A stretch of DNA of 64,000 nt from contig JAPFBL010001000.1 of assembly GCA_026182355.1 (NCBI GenBank), positions 1 through 64,000 on the forward strand, given 5' to 3'. Source of the DNA: Hermatobates lingyangjiaoensis (Eukaryota; Arthropoda; Insecta; Hemiptera; Hermatobatidae). The notes below the pieces were generated by a model, which was given only the letters and a program-made list of their open reading frames with translations, had not been told where the DNA came from and ran no database searches. Position numbers and translations under genes: made by a program. Of this stretch, positions 10,260 to 20,084 are shown one piece after another (position 1 is the first letter of the stretch; the number at the start of each line of letters is the position of its first letter).

Positions 10260-10298
10260 CCAATCAGCGCTCAGCCCCCTTATTTAAGGCTATATAAG
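10260..10298 (+). promoter_or_regulatory. CCAAT and TATA boxes of a PLE unit
   Basis: GCCAATCAG at 10259-10267 and CTATATAAGG at 10290-10299 are spaced about 30 bp apart, upstream of the ATG at 10333. TATA itself is common here by base composition, but the flanking GC-containing context and CCAAT box make this more specific. Confidence 0.4.
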
Positions 10299-10332
10299 GA
10301 AACCCGCACCCAACCTGTTTTGTGACTTGAAA

Positions 10333-10494
10333 ATGACTGCAGCAGACAGTCTAAACGTGTTGACGAGGAGGATTCACTATCTTAACCATCGTTCTCACAA
10401 CGAAAAAATTTATATATTTCCCAAGCTCGAGAAATTGGAGAAGAAGCTCATCGACCGACAATATTCAGTCGTGTACAACCAATCTTGTTTATAA
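10333..10494 (+). pseudogene. PLE ORF N-terminus, ends at an early stop
   Basis: The frame has 53 codons and a TAA. It is rich in K and E around residues 31-39, suggesting a short helical or coiled region. The stop replaces the codon before EELLPKYTNT, so an intact parent would continue. The start was chosen because it is the first ATG, about 35 bp after the TATA box. Confidence 0.5.
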
Positions 10495-10519
10495 GAAGAA
10501 CTGCTACCGAAGTACACTA

Positions 10520-10552
<33 letters not shown>

Positions 10553-10554
<2 letters not shown>

Positions 10555-10742
10555 AATCAATAATCAAACCACAATATGAAATAGGAAAACAAGACTAAGA
10601 TCTCTCTTAAGAGGCTAACAAGACTAAGAGCGTAACAAGCGGTTTTCGTTAGAGTCAAAAATCTAAGTTTTCTTTTCCCATTTAATATTGTGGTTTGATC
10701 ATTGATTGTTATTTCACGTCTTTATATGAAATCTTTATATAT
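10553..10742 (-). mobile_element. PLE family A palindrome, rearranged
   Basis: The left arm starts as family A on minus, but stem III and II are separated by a duplicated piece (CTCTTAAGAGGCTAACAAGA), so the core cannot fold. The right arm resumes at TTTTCCCATTTAATATTGTG and ends with the GTGAAAT-type hairpin and TA. Confidence 0.6.
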
Positions 10743-10769
10743 ATATATATATATATACTTTTTCGTTAG

Positions 10770-11030
10770 AAATACGATCCAAAACGGACAAATATAGTTC
10801 AATATAGAAAAAGAAACATAGAAAAATCAAAAGAACACACTTACAGTCTCTGATTTTCGGTTAAAACCGTCTTCAGGAGAGATAAGAGAGGGAAATCAAG
10901 CGCACTGGTCCAGAGACGGTTGGAGACCCATCCCTCTCCAACCAATTAAAAAGAAGATAGCACACAGATAGACACAGGAATAACTCAGTTCTATATTTCG
11001 ACTATCGTCGTCAGCGGCGTCAATATATAT
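10770..11030 (-). mobile_element. Family I cassette plus a second decayed ribozyme cassette
   Basis: Family I core on minus at 10843-10883: CTGAAGA, C, GGTT-TTA-ACC, GAAA, ATC, AGAG. A further minus-strand unit ends near 11022 with GCTGACGACGATAGTC, GAAATATAG (10990-11020), where stem II is poor. TA tracts bound both. Confidence 0.5.
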
Positions 11031-11039
11031 ATATATATA

Positions 11040-11260
11040 TATATGATTAAACCACAATAAGAAATGGGAAAACAAGACTAAGATCTTTCAACCGTAACAA
11101 GCGGTCTTCGTCAGAGTCAAAAACCCTCAGTTGGATTTTTGACTCTGACGAAGACCGCTTGTTACGGTTAAAGATCTTAGTCTTGTTTTCCCATTTCTTA
11201 TTGTGGTTTGATCAATGATTGTTGTTTCACGTGTTAATGTGAAATCTTTATATATATATA
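11040..11260. mobile_element. PLE family A palindrome
   Basis: The left arm on minus has an intact family A core at 11076-11118. The right arm on plus (11141-11182) lacks one G in GGTTGAAAG, removing G12 of the core. Arms are about 95 bp and flanked by TA on both sides. The sequence ends with TTTCACGTG/ATGTGAAA hairpins. Confidence 0.75.
11076..11118 (-). ncRNA. Hammerhead-like ribozyme motif, family A
   Basis: All core residues are present. Stem I GACT/AGTC can extend by TGGG/CCCA-type pairing across a U-rich internal loop when the canonical flanks are present. Stem III is the palindrome AGATCT, which leaves only a 2-base loop within one molecule. Confidence 0.7.
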
Positions 11261-11329
11261 TATATTGATAAAAGTATCGACCGTGAAACTTTAATTTTGT
11301 AATTATATATACATAGTGTAAGAGAGGCA

Positions 11330-11364
11330 CAGATAGATAAATAGATGGATAGAGAGAGAGAGAG

Positions 11365-11400
<36 letters not shown>

Positions 11401-11525
11401 TGAGAGAGAGAGTGAGAGAGGAAGGGAAGTTGGAGGAGACTCGAAGGATTTCGATGAGCAGTGAAAAAGAGAGGAATAAAGAAAGACAAAGAGAGAGAGA
11501 GAGAGAGAGAGAGAGACGAAAACAA
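11330..11525. repeat. GA/GT-rich simple repeat
   Basis: Runs of GAGAGA and GTGTGTG occur with no unit structure. The long Ser/Leu-rich frame on the opposite strand is a composition artefact. Confidence 0.7.
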
Positions 11526-12070
11526 GGTTAAGTGCAGTTTACTAAAAAAAAAAGAAAATAAACCTTGCTCCATCCGTGCACACTCAATTTTCATTGGTGA
11601 CTGGTCATAAACCCGATGACTATGGCAAGGAATACATCACTTGATATCATAAACTTGTAGCAAATGACTCATGAAAACAAAATTGCTTTCATGCTGACAC
11701 ATAATAATTCGCATTACAAGTCTTTACAGGTTTTGTTTTTTTGGTCTTTTGCTTTTATATGACAACTGCATTAATTGGATCAATAAACAACAAGAAATTA
11801 AGTTTTTTTAATTTTGAATTAACAATTAAAAGGTGTTAATTAAAATGGTTTAAAATGATGAATCTGAGTTCTAGTATCTGTTTTTTCTTTCATTTGTGTT
11901 TTTTAAAGGTTTCAAATTTATATATATAATAACATTTCACAATAAACATGTGGTTTGCTATCCCCAACTAATTTATTACGATTTGACTCTGACGAAGACT
12001 GCCTGTTACTGTCTTAATCTTATTTTACCTTAAAATATTATTATTTCTTAAATTTTTTTTAGAAAGGTCT
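11525..12070. other. AT-rich stretch, one decayed family A remnant
   Basis: TTTGACTCTGACGAAGACTG at about 11983 starts family A but decays after stem II. Nothing else was recognised. Confidence 0.45.
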
Positions 12071-12345
12071 CAGTTATTTCTTATTGTGGTTTGATCATTG
12101 ATATATATATATACATATACTGTTCCAGTGTTCATTTTTGTCAACATTGATGCCATTATTTTCCGAAGTTGTATGGTTTCTTCATTCCTTGATGTTGTTT
12201 TTATAATGTTCTTTCTGATGTCATTCGACCTCACAGCTATTATATTTCTAGTTTCTCTGGTTTTTGACTCTTACAAAGACCGCTTGTTACAGTTAAAAGA
12301 TCTTAGTCTTGTTTTCTCTTTTCATATTGTGGTTTGATCATTGAA
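12070..12345 (+). mobile_element. Decayed PLE family A copies
   Basis: A partial end at 12070-12098 and a plus copy at 12266-12308 are present. The latter has CTTACAA in place of CTGACGA and AAAA in place of GAAA, so it cannot act as a ribozyme. Confidence 0.55.
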
Positions 12346-12349
12346 TGTT

Positions 12350-13200
12350 ATATTAGACTTTGAAAATAATAAAAATAAGAGGCTTATAAAAGAAATGATT
12401 AATATTCAAAAAACCAAGAATGCGTGCAATAAAAAAACGGATACAGAAAACCTAAGTGGAATATATAGTATATGTTTAGTGATTAGTAAATATGGTTGTT
12501 TCCTCGTTCTTTTCTTTTTTGATATAGTTTTAATGAGTTTTTAGGGTTCCGTTGTCAATCTGAGTGCTACCTTCGATAAATAACAGGTAATGTAATACAA
12601 TACCGAAGGTATTATATATCGTAATAATATAACTTCGTAATGTAACTTCGATAAATTACATCATGTAATAATACATTTTGCATAATTGATATTTTATCTA
12701 TTTCGTTATCGTTTATTTCCTTAGTTTCACGAATATTTAAAAGAAATAAGTGAACCAGAATTGAAATTCTATACGTGAAATATTGACGACTAATATAAAC
12801 TGTTACTTGCTTAACATCAAAGTTAAATTTGAAATTTTTTTTGCTTTGGTTTAATATATTGATGGATATGGATGTGTTTTATTAAGAAAAAAATAAAATA
12901 AAAAAAGATGGGAGAAATAATTTTCCTTAATTAGCTTTCAATAAAACTGAAAACAGATCATTGGAAAATTTCATTACGAGTAGAAAAGTTTTTCCCTCTT
13001 TAATTTTCCTAATCAAATCGAGTTAATTAAACTTTTTTTTTTTTTCTTCTTCTGACATCCAACTGTCAGTGGTTTCCAGTGATTTATTAAAAATGAAATA
13101 AATATAATGATGATTTTTTTTTTCAATTATAATATACAAGGGAATGGGCCCTTGCTTTATATTGATGTATGACATAATAATAGTGGACTTATTTTTTAAA
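12350..13200. other. AT-rich stretch without recognised features
   Basis: Short local duplications of a CGATAAATTACAT-like motif occur near 12570-12680. No gene or element was found. Confidence 0.5.
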
Positions 13201-13390
13201 CATCACATCACATTGTAGGCACGTAATTATCACATTGCATGAACACAAACAAAACAATGTAGGTTTGAATCATCACAATGCAAGTAGGCAAACATCACAA
13301 TGCAGGTATACATAACAATCCAGGCAGCCAAACATCACAATGGCGTTTGGCAAATATCACAATCAACGCACGCTAGAATCACAATATAGA
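13200..13390. repeat. Degenerate short tandem repeat
   Basis: Variants of AACATCACAATGCAGGTA recur about every 25-30 bp, for example at 13268, 13290 and 13331. Divergence is high. Confidence 0.5.
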
Positions 13391-13424
13391 TTCCAACCAT
13401 CTCTGTACTAGTGAAGTGAGTTAT

Positions 13425-13560
13425 ATATTTATATATATATCAAGAAATATATATAATACACTTTTTGAATGAATATAAGATCCAAAATGGACAAACACAG
13501 TTGAGTGTACATAACGAAACACAGAGAAATTAACAGCATATATGTAATATAAAAAATATG

Positions 13561-13642
<82 letters not shown>
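13425..13642. repeat. PLE family I remnant and long (TA)n
   Basis: A reversed family I end (GATCCAAAATGGACAAACAC) at 13480-13500 is followed by about 80 bp of nearly pure TA at 13563-13642, the longest TA tract here and a landing site for the next cassette. Confidence 0.6.
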
Positions 13643-13645
<3 letters not shown>

Positions 13646-13764
13646 GTTTTTGACTCTGACGAAGACCGCTTGTTATGGTTGAAAGATCTTAGTCTTGTTT
13701 TCCAATTTCTTATTGTGGTTTGATCATTGATTGTTATTTCACGTGTTATGTGAAATATTTTTAC

Positions 13765-13765
<1 letters not shown>
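13643..13765 (+). mobile_element. Solo PLE family A cassette between two TA tracts
   Basis: A single unpaired copy of about 120 bp begins at TTGGGTTTTTGACT right after (TA)n. It carries a full ribozyme core (13652-13694, stem II with one G-U pair) and ends with the ATTTCAC/GTGAAAT hairpin before (TA)n. It is the cleanest view of the minimal unit. Confidence 0.75.
13652..13694 (+). ncRNA. Hammerhead-like ribozyme motif, family A, solo copy
   Basis: GACT, CTGACGA, stem II closed by TTGTTA, GAAA, GATCTT, AGTC. Outside this, TGGG upstream and CCAA downstream allow a partial extension of stem I. Confidence 0.7.
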
Positions 13766-13789
<24 letters not shown>

Positions 13790-13804
<15 letters not shown>

Positions 13805-13985
13805 TTTTTCGTTGAAAATACGATCCAAAACGGACAAATATAGTTCAATATAGACAAAGAAACATAGAGAAATCAAAAGAACACACTTACAGTCTCTCCT
13901 GAAGACGGTTCAAACCGAAAATTAGAGACTGTAAGTGTGTTCTTTTGATTTCTCTATGTTTCTTTGTCTATATTGAACTATATAT
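13790..13985. mobile_element. PLE family I inverted pair
   Basis: The left arm reads inward to CACTTACAGTCTC. The right arm has the full core TCTC, CTGAAGA (13899-13905), C, GGT-TCAA-ACC, GAAA, ATTA, GAGACTG. The left arm stops before its own core. Confidence 0.65.
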
Positions 13986-13989
13986 ATTA

Positions 13990-14290
13990 CATATACTGTA
14001 CTGTTTTCTTGACCACAAAATATTAACAAACACTTTTTCTTTTTCTCGGAGTTTGGTCAGGGTAAATATATGGAATCACCTTTTTGCCAACGTTTCGTCT
14101 TTATTTCAAGACATCCTCAGGGCTATAAATGAAGGCTGGGTTCTGTTACATTACTGTTACAATGTAACAGAACCCAGCCTTCATTTATAGCCCTGGGGAT
14201 GTCTTGAAATAAAGACGAAACGTTGGCAAAAAGGTGGTTCTATATATTTACCCTGACCAAACTCCGAGAAAAAGAAAAAGTGTTTGTTTA
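13990..14290. mobile_element. PLE family D palindrome
   Basis: Arms of about 120 bp (14027-14149 and 14158-14289) meet at GTTACATTACTGTTACAATG. Left core on minus at 14086-14123: GCC, CTGAGGA, T, GTCTT-loop-AAGAC, GAAA, CGTT, GGC. The right core (14190-14227) reads CTGGGGA, a change at A6. A second family D palindrome lies at 31510-32025. Confidence 0.75.
14086..14123 (-). ncRNA. Hammerhead-like motif, family D
   Basis: Stem I GCC/GGC, stem II five pairs, stem III palindrome ACGT, cleavage base T. One unpaired U between A9 and stem II departs from the textbook hammerhead. Confidence 0.55.
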
Positions 14291-14845
14291 TATTATATAT
14301 ATAACAACTAATATTTGTTAGCCAGAAATAATTTATATCACAAACAAGCGTCTCTGTAAGATGCTATGATGTATTTTAGATTGATTTATGTAAAACTGGA
14401 TAATATAGATATGTTTAGTTTATTTTCTAGCTTATATCCCATAGAATCAAGATAACAAGACAGGCTACATAATATCTTTATTAAAAAGTAATATTATCAT
14501 TGGAGATGATTTAATGAATTATCTATGATGATGACGATGATGATGAGGGGATGTAGAGTGTGTTGGGAAACAAAGTTGTTAAGGTGTCTTACTGAAAGTC
14601 ATGCAAGGCAGGGGGTGACCTCAATCAGCCGTGTAGAGACATAACGGGAAAACTGTCACCAGCAACGCAGCCGAATTCCCGGCATTCCTTCTACATATTC
14701 CTGCCTTTAACAGTAGTTTTAATTTAAATAAAAAAAAAAACTAGCAAAAGCACGCTTTGCATTATTTAGGTAATTTGAAATATTTAACACCTTTTATATT
14801 AACAGTGGTTAACAATTTATAATAATAAATGATGTTATAATAATA
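14290..14845. other. No recognised features
   Basis: A short GATGATGAC run lies at 14526-14545. No gene, terminal repeat or cassette was found. Confidence 0.45.
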
Positions 14846-15638
14846 ATAATATAAGAAATGGGAGGAGATAGAAATAGAGAGGGCTAGGAGCGAGAGATGA
14901 GGATGAGGGAGAAAGAGGGAGAGAGGGTGAGAATGTGGGAAGGAATGAGATAGAACGAGTGAAAGTGAGAGGGAATGAAAAGGATAGGAAAAAGTACGTA
15001 TGTGAGGAAAGTGGACGGAAAATATGATAGAGAGAGAGAGAGAGAGGGATGGAAGAAGATAGAGAGAGAAAGAGCGAGGGATGGAAGAAGATAGAGAGAG
15101 AGAGTGAGGCAAGGAGCGATGAAAGAGAGTGAGAGAGGTGTTGAAGGAGTAAATATAAACAGAGTAAGAGAGAAAGAGGGAGGGAGATAAAAATGTTGGG
15201 AAGTTGTGAGAAAGAGTGAGTGAGAGAGAGAGAGAGATGTGAGAGATAATAAACGGGGGAACAGTGTGTTCGAGGGAAGATATTATTAATAATAATATAA
15301 GATATGGGATGGAAAGAGATAGAAAGAGAAAGGGCAGGGAGAGAGATAGAAAGAGAGAGGGAGAAGGAGAGTGAGAATGTGAGAAAGAATGAGACAGAAT
15401 GAGTGAAAGTGAGAGGGAATGAAAAGAATAGGAAAAAGTATGTGAGGAAGAGTGGAAGGAAAATATGAGAGAGAGAGAGAGAGGGATGGAAGGATATAGA
15501 GAAAGAGAGGAAGGCAAGGAGCGAAGAAAGAGAGGGACAGAGGTATTGAAGGAATAAATATAAAAAGAATGGGAGAGAAAGAGGGAGGGAGATAAAAATG
15601 TTGGGAAGTTGTGAGAAAGAGTGAGTGAGTGAGTGAGT

Positions 15639-15671
<33 letters not shown>

Positions 15672-15762
15672 CTGGGAAGAGAAAAAGAGATTTAAAGAAA
15701 GTAGGATGAAATGACAAGAATAAAAAAAGGTATGTGAGGAAGAGTGAAAGAAAAAATGACAG

Positions 15763-15793
<31 letters not shown>

Positions 15794-15995
15794 TGTGAGA
15801 GATAATAAACGGGGTAACAGTGTGTTCGACAATTATAATATTACTATTATTAATAATAATATAAGTTATGGGATGGAAGAAGATAGAACGAGAGGGTATG
15901 AGGGATCAAGGGAAGAGGGTGAGGGAGATAGATATATAAGGAGTGTGACAAAGAAAGAGGGAAGGAATGAGACAGAATGAGTGAAAGGGAGAGGG
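14845..15995. repeat. GA-rich segment present in three diverged tandem copies
   Basis: AATAATAATATAAG followed by ATGGGA and GAGA-rich sequence begins near 14825, 15287 and 15852. The link GATAATAAACGGGG, ACAGTGTGTTCG is found at 15245-15274 and 15801-15829. Units are roughly 460 and 560 bp. A fourth partial start is at 17149. Long Ser/Leu-rich frames on minus are not genes. Confidence 0.65.
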
Positions 15996-16048
15996 AACGG
16001 GAACAGAAAAAGTGATTTAAGGAATAATAATAGTCCTAGAACTATGAA

Positions 16049-16700
16049 ACTATGTAAAGCTATGTAAGAATCTAAAGAACTATGTAAAGCTATGTAAGAA
16101 TCTAAAGAACTATGTAAGAATCCAAAGAACTATGTAAAGCTATGTAAGAATCTAAAGAACTATGTAAAGCTATGTAAGAATCTAAAGAACTATGTAAGAA
16201 TCCAAAGAACTATGTAAAGCTATGTAAGAATCTAAAGAACTATGTAAAGCTGTGTAAGAATCTAAAGAACTATGTAAAGCTGTGTAAGAATCTAAAGAAC
16301 TATGTAAGAATCCAAAGAACTATGTAAAGCTATGTAAGAATCTAAAGAACTATGTAAAGCTATGTAAGAATCTAAAGAACTATGTAAAGCTATGTAAGAA
16401 TCTAAAGAACTATGTAAGAATCCAAAGAACTATGTAAAGCTATGTAAGAATCTAAAGAACTATGTAAAGCTGTGTAAGAATCTAAAGAACTATGTAAGAA
16501 TCCAAAGAACTATGTAAAGCTATGTAAGAATCCAAAGAACTATGTAACATGCAAAGCTATGTAAGAATCCAAAGAACTATGTAACAATGCAAAGCTATGT
16601 AAGAATCCAAAGAACTATGTAACAATGCAAAGCTATGTAAGAATCCAAAGAACTATGTAACAATGCAAAGCTATGTAAGAATCCAAAGAACTATGTAACT
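16049..16700. repeat. Minisatellite of mixed 30-bp and 20-bp units
   Basis: Two unit types alternate: AACTATGTAAAGCTATGTAA followed by GAATCTAAAG (30 bp), and AACTATGTAAGAATCCAAAG (20 bp). The order 30-30-20 recurs several times. The last 150 bp change to a unit containing AACAATGCAAAG. Confidence 0.85.
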
Positions 16701-17375
16701 ATGGATTCTAGTAGGTGCTTTCATTCTTTTCTGTTTCTCTTTTTTATCAATTGCTTATATATTATTAAATCTAAACTGTATTTCATTAAAAATCACTTAT
16801 TATTTAATTCGTTTAATTTGTGTTTCATTATAATATCAATTTTTTTTTTTTTTTATAAATGTGGTCGTTGGACGGAGAAGTTTTGCTAAAATATTTTTTA
16901 GAGGGAGTGAGTAGGATGGGAAAAGCAGGAAATGAGTATTCTGTAAGGGGAGTACTTTGAGAGCAACAAGGATATCACTCATAGAAATGACTGCGAGGAG
17001 GAAATGAAACCCAAAAGGTTTATAGAGAAAAAAAAAAGAAAGAAATGTTTTCTAAAAGCTTAATAATATTGAAGAATATTAGACATAATTCAAAGATACT
17101 CCTGTCTTCTAATTAAACTTCATGTAAATATTTACTCGGTTTTTTCGAGGGAAGATACTATTAATAATAATAAGGTATTGAAAGAGAGAGAGAGAGAGGG
17201 AGGGAGGCAGGGAGCGATGCAAGAGGGTGATGAAAGCTGTTGAAAATGAAAGAGATAAAGTAAATAAACATTTTTCCTACTAGTTTCCAGAAACCATAAA
17301 AAAAAAATTTTCTAGTATTACACCAAACGTGATAATGTTGTTTTGTTGTTGTTTGTTTGTTCTGTTGTTGTTGTG
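16701..17375. other. No recognised features apart from A/T and GA tracts
   Basis: A partial copy of the GA-rich unit lies at about 17149-17200. A TTGTTGTTG-like tract lies at 17339-17375. Confidence 0.45.
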
Positions 17376-17379
17376 CTGT

Positions 17380-17690
17380 TCTAGGGGCTGAATGTTTAGC
17401 TCATTTATTATTTGGCACTCTTTTTTTGTCAATGGGTTAGCTTTCATTACCAGGCTGATTCGATGTACATTGCAAGTCCTAAAATTTTCCCTATCTCAAA
17501 TGTATTTAGAGTAGGGAATTTTAACGATAACTGACATTGTACAGGCTCGAGACCGACGGTTTAAACGTCCTCACTTAGGTACAACGTGCTCACATTTATT
17601 CACCTCCCACGGAAATAAATCGATGGCCAGTTTAGTGTCAACCCTTGACCTACTAGTTCAAATGCGAGTAAGTTAACCACTGAGCTAACT
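17380..17690 (-). mobile_element. tRNA-derived SINE, diverged
   Basis: Minus strand begins at GTTAGCTCAGTGGTTA (near 17690), lacks a clear B box, and contains the CCGTCGGTCTCGAGCCTGTA body. It ends past a GCCAAATAATAAATGAGC block that is also found at 49545-49745. Confidence 0.6.
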
Positions 17691-17878
17691 TATTATCTGT
17701 CAAACGAAACTTTTTTCATGGATTGTATTATACTATGGTAAAATGAAATTGTCCAATAAAAATTTAGCAAGCCTCAAAATAAAATATAATTTTGTTTCAT
17801 GTATATTATATTGTATTACAGCAATATATATAATACAGTATTTGCATTTAATAATTAATACATACATATATATATAAA

Positions 17879-18040
17879 TATATTCGGATTCGCGGTTCAT
17901 CCTTCGACGTGGGGAGATCTATCTCACTTTGTCCTCTTTTCTAGTCTACTCCTGATGACGAACAACAGTTCGAAATATTGAGAATTCTGTAAGTGTTTTT
18001 TTATCTTTGTGTAATTTAAGGTTTTATATATATATTGTGT
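17879..18040 (+). mobile_element. Short TA-flanked cassette, family B copy 1
   Basis: Starts at ATTCGGATTCGCGGTTCATC and ends at TTTAAGGTTTTATATATA. Core: CTGATGA (17952-17958), C, GAAC-AACA-GTTC, GAAA (17972-17975), TATT, GAGAATTC. Two other copies (39418-39590 and 50940-51105) share both ends, so the ends are defined, not random truncations. Confidence 0.7.
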
Positions 18041-18294
18041 TAAACTGAATTACCTTAATAAAACTACCTTTCTTTTGAGTAGTTTTTCATATTTTCTTGA
18101 TAATTTCAAATCATCTTGATTTAGTTGGTGAATTATTTGAGCAACTAAATCAAGATGATTTGAAATTATCAAGAAAATATGAAAAACTACTCAAAAGAAA
18201 GGTATGTTTGATTAAGGCAAGTCAGTTTAGCACAATTTGTATAAAAGAAGGTCTGCTCCCTATTTATACTAATATATATATATATATATATATA
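18035..18294 (+). mobile_element. PLE ORF N-terminal unit with short palindrome
   Basis: Arms at 18066-18127 and 18142-18203 are inverted. The right arm continues as a PLE frame: LSRKYEKLLKRK, then STICIKEGLLPIYTNI, then TA repeats. The frame is open from 18097 to 18297. Confidence 0.7.
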
Positions 18295-18712
18295 TAAAGA
18301 TTTCACATAAACACGTGAAATAACAATCAATGATCAAACCACAATAACAAATGGGAAAACAAGACTAAGATCTTTCAACCGTAACAAGCGGTCTTCGTCA
18401 GTGTTCAGTTGGGTTTTTGACTCTGACGAAGACCACTTGTTACGGTTGAAAGATCTTAGTCTTGTTTTCCCATTTCTTATGGTATAAGAAAGTTTGAAAG
18501 ATCTTAGTCTTGTTTTCCCATTTCTTATGGTATAAGAAATGGGAAAACAAGACTAAGATCTTTCAACCGTAACAAGTGGTCTTCGTCAGAGTCAAAAACC
18601 CAACTCTGACGAAGACCGCTTGTTGCGGTTGAAAGATCTTAGTCTTGTTTTCCCATTTCTTATTGTGGTTTGATCATTGATTGTTGTTTCACGTGTTTAT
18701 GTGAAATCTTTT

Positions 18713-18718
<6 letters not shown>
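18295..18718. mobile_element. Nested PLE family A inverted copies (four arms)
   Basis: Arms alternate minus, plus, minus, plus with cores at 18363-18401 (stem I missing), 18419-18461, 18551-18593 and 18602-18644 (stem I GACT changed to AACT). The second and third arms meet at a short GGTATAAG link at 18480-18540. The outer ends carry the TTTCAC/GTGAAA hairpin and TA tracts. Confidence 0.75.
18419..18461 (+). ncRNA. Hammerhead-like ribozyme motif, family A
   Basis: Core intact. One base in stem II (CCG to CCA) weakens a pair. Upstream TTGGGTTTTT and downstream TTGTTTTCCC permit the GGG/CCC extension of stem I. Confidence 0.65.

Positions 18719-18767
<49 letters not shown>
18719..18767. repeat. 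(TA)n tract
   Basis: Pure TA with one AA break at about 18737. It separates the family A group from a non-repetitive stretch. Confidence 0.9.
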
Positions 18768-18769
<2 letters not shown>

Positions 18770-19140
18770 TGTGGTTTAGCTGTGTGAGGGATGAAGACTT
18801 GGCACCGTGGCGTGATCAGTTTAGCTGAGATACATGCTCTGGCTGGGCTAAAGGGGTGTCTCTTGCTTACTAATTGCCTCCACACCCCCTGCAGGCAGGT
18901 TTAATCCCATCACCGCTTATCCCCCTCCCCCTCCCCCGAGAGCCACGTGTTTGCTGTCTTACTTCAACCCCCACCCCCAGCACCAGTCATCCCTAATTGA
19001 ATGCCATCCTAAGCGCTTAAACTTAATTTGATCGCTTTATTACTAAGCAACATTCCTTCTCTTCCTCAGTCAAATCATCACAAATCCAGATGAATTATCT
19101 TGAAATCTATGTATCCAATCCTATGTATCCATACATATTC
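18768..19140. other. Less AT-rich sequence without recognised features
   Basis: GC content rises (C-rich runs at 18920-18980), unlike the surroundings. No coding frame, splice-like coding block or terminal repeat was recognised. It could be host single-copy DNA. Confidence 0.4.
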
Positions 19141-19540
19141 TGTATATAAATAGATTTCACATAAACACGTGAAATAACAATCAATGATCAAACCACAATA
19201 AGAAATGGGAAAACAAAGACTAACATCTTTCAACCGTAACAAGTGGTCTTCGTCAGAGTCAAAAACCTAACTGATATATACATACTATGTATGTATCTAA
19301 GAACTTTGTATCCATCCGATCCTATGTATATAAATACATTCTATGTTAACAACATTCACATAAACAAGTGAAATAACAATCAATGATCAAACCACAATAA
19401 GAAACGGAAAAACAAGACTAAGATCTTTCAACCACAACAAGCGGTCTTCGTCAGATTCAAAAACCCTACTAACGAAGACCGCTTGTTACGGTTGAACGAT
19501 CTTAGTCTTGTTTTCCCATTTCTTATTGTGGTTTGATCAT

Positions 19541-19596
<56 letters not shown>

Positions 19597-19630
19597 ATAT
19601 ATATATATCAATATCAATATATATATATAT
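19141..19630. mobile_element. Three PLE family A copies and a long TA tract
   Basis: Minus copy 19145-19270 (core 19218-19260, stem III AGATCT changed to AGATGT). Palindrome 19345-19545 with minus core 19416-19458 and plus core 19467-19510 (CTAACGA and GAAC, both broken). A TA tract with interspersed TATCAA follows at 19543-19632. Confidence 0.65.
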
Positions 19631-19845
19631 ATCAATGATCAAACCACAATAAGAACATGGGAAAACAAGACTAAGATCTTTCAACCGTAACAAGCGGTCT
19701 TCGTCAGAGTCAAAAACCCAAAAACTAGTTGGGTTTTTGACTCTGACGAAGACCGCTTGTTACGGTTGAATAGATCTTAGTCTTGTTTTCCCATTTCTTA
19801 TTGTGGTTTGATCATTGATTGTTGTTTCACGTGTTTATGTGAAAT

Positions 19846-19891
<46 letters not shown>
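19631..19891. mobile_element. PLE family A palindrome
   Basis: Minus core 19669-19711 is intact. Plus core 19739-19782 has an extra T in GAATAGATC that splits GAAA. Arms of about 90 bp meet at CCCAAAAACTAGTTGGG. The right end carries the hairpin and (TA)n at 19851-19891. Confidence 0.75.
19669..19711 (-). ncRNA. Hammerhead-like ribozyme motif, family A
   Basis: Canonical family A: GACT/AGTC stem I, AG(A)CCG stem II, AGATCT stem III, T as cleavage base. All core residues are present. Confidence 0.7.
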
Positions 19892-19894
<3 letters not shown>

Positions 19895-20084
19895 ATCGTT
19901 AAGGCTATGTCACTTTGTGTCTGTCCACGTCTCCGCTCCTGTGTTCCTTTTCCTACCTTTCTTGCAATTTTTTTTTCCTATTTCATATTGTTGTTTGAAC
20001 ATTGATTGTTATTTCACATGTTTATGCGAAATCTGGTTATATTCATACTATGTTTGTATCCAAGTACTTTGTATATTATTATTA

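Larger units (their letters stand above)
10225..10535 (+). mobile_element. PLE 5-prime unit: promoter, leader and ORF start
   Basis: This unit between two TA tracts has a CCAAT box (10260-10264), a TATA box (CTATATAAG, 10290-10298) and an ATG at 10333. The frame contains KLEKLEKKL, then a block that reads QSCL, stop, EELLPKYTNT before running into TA repeats. The same block starts PLE-like frames at many other sites in the window. It is the only copy where promoter elements can be proposed. Confidence 0.65.

Noticed and set aside
14762..15717. Two Ser/Leu-rich frames of 143 and 251 codons on the minus strand
   Set aside because: They lie in GA-rich simple repeats. Residue composition follows the CT repeat and there is no domain pattern.
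16049..16700. Regular spaced repeats considered as a CRISPR-like array
   Set aside because: Units are contiguous without unique spacers, and the genome is eukaryotic. It is a minisatellite.
18768..19140. GC-richer block as a host gene exon
   Set aside because: No open frame with motif or clear splice context. It is kept only as unassigned sequence.
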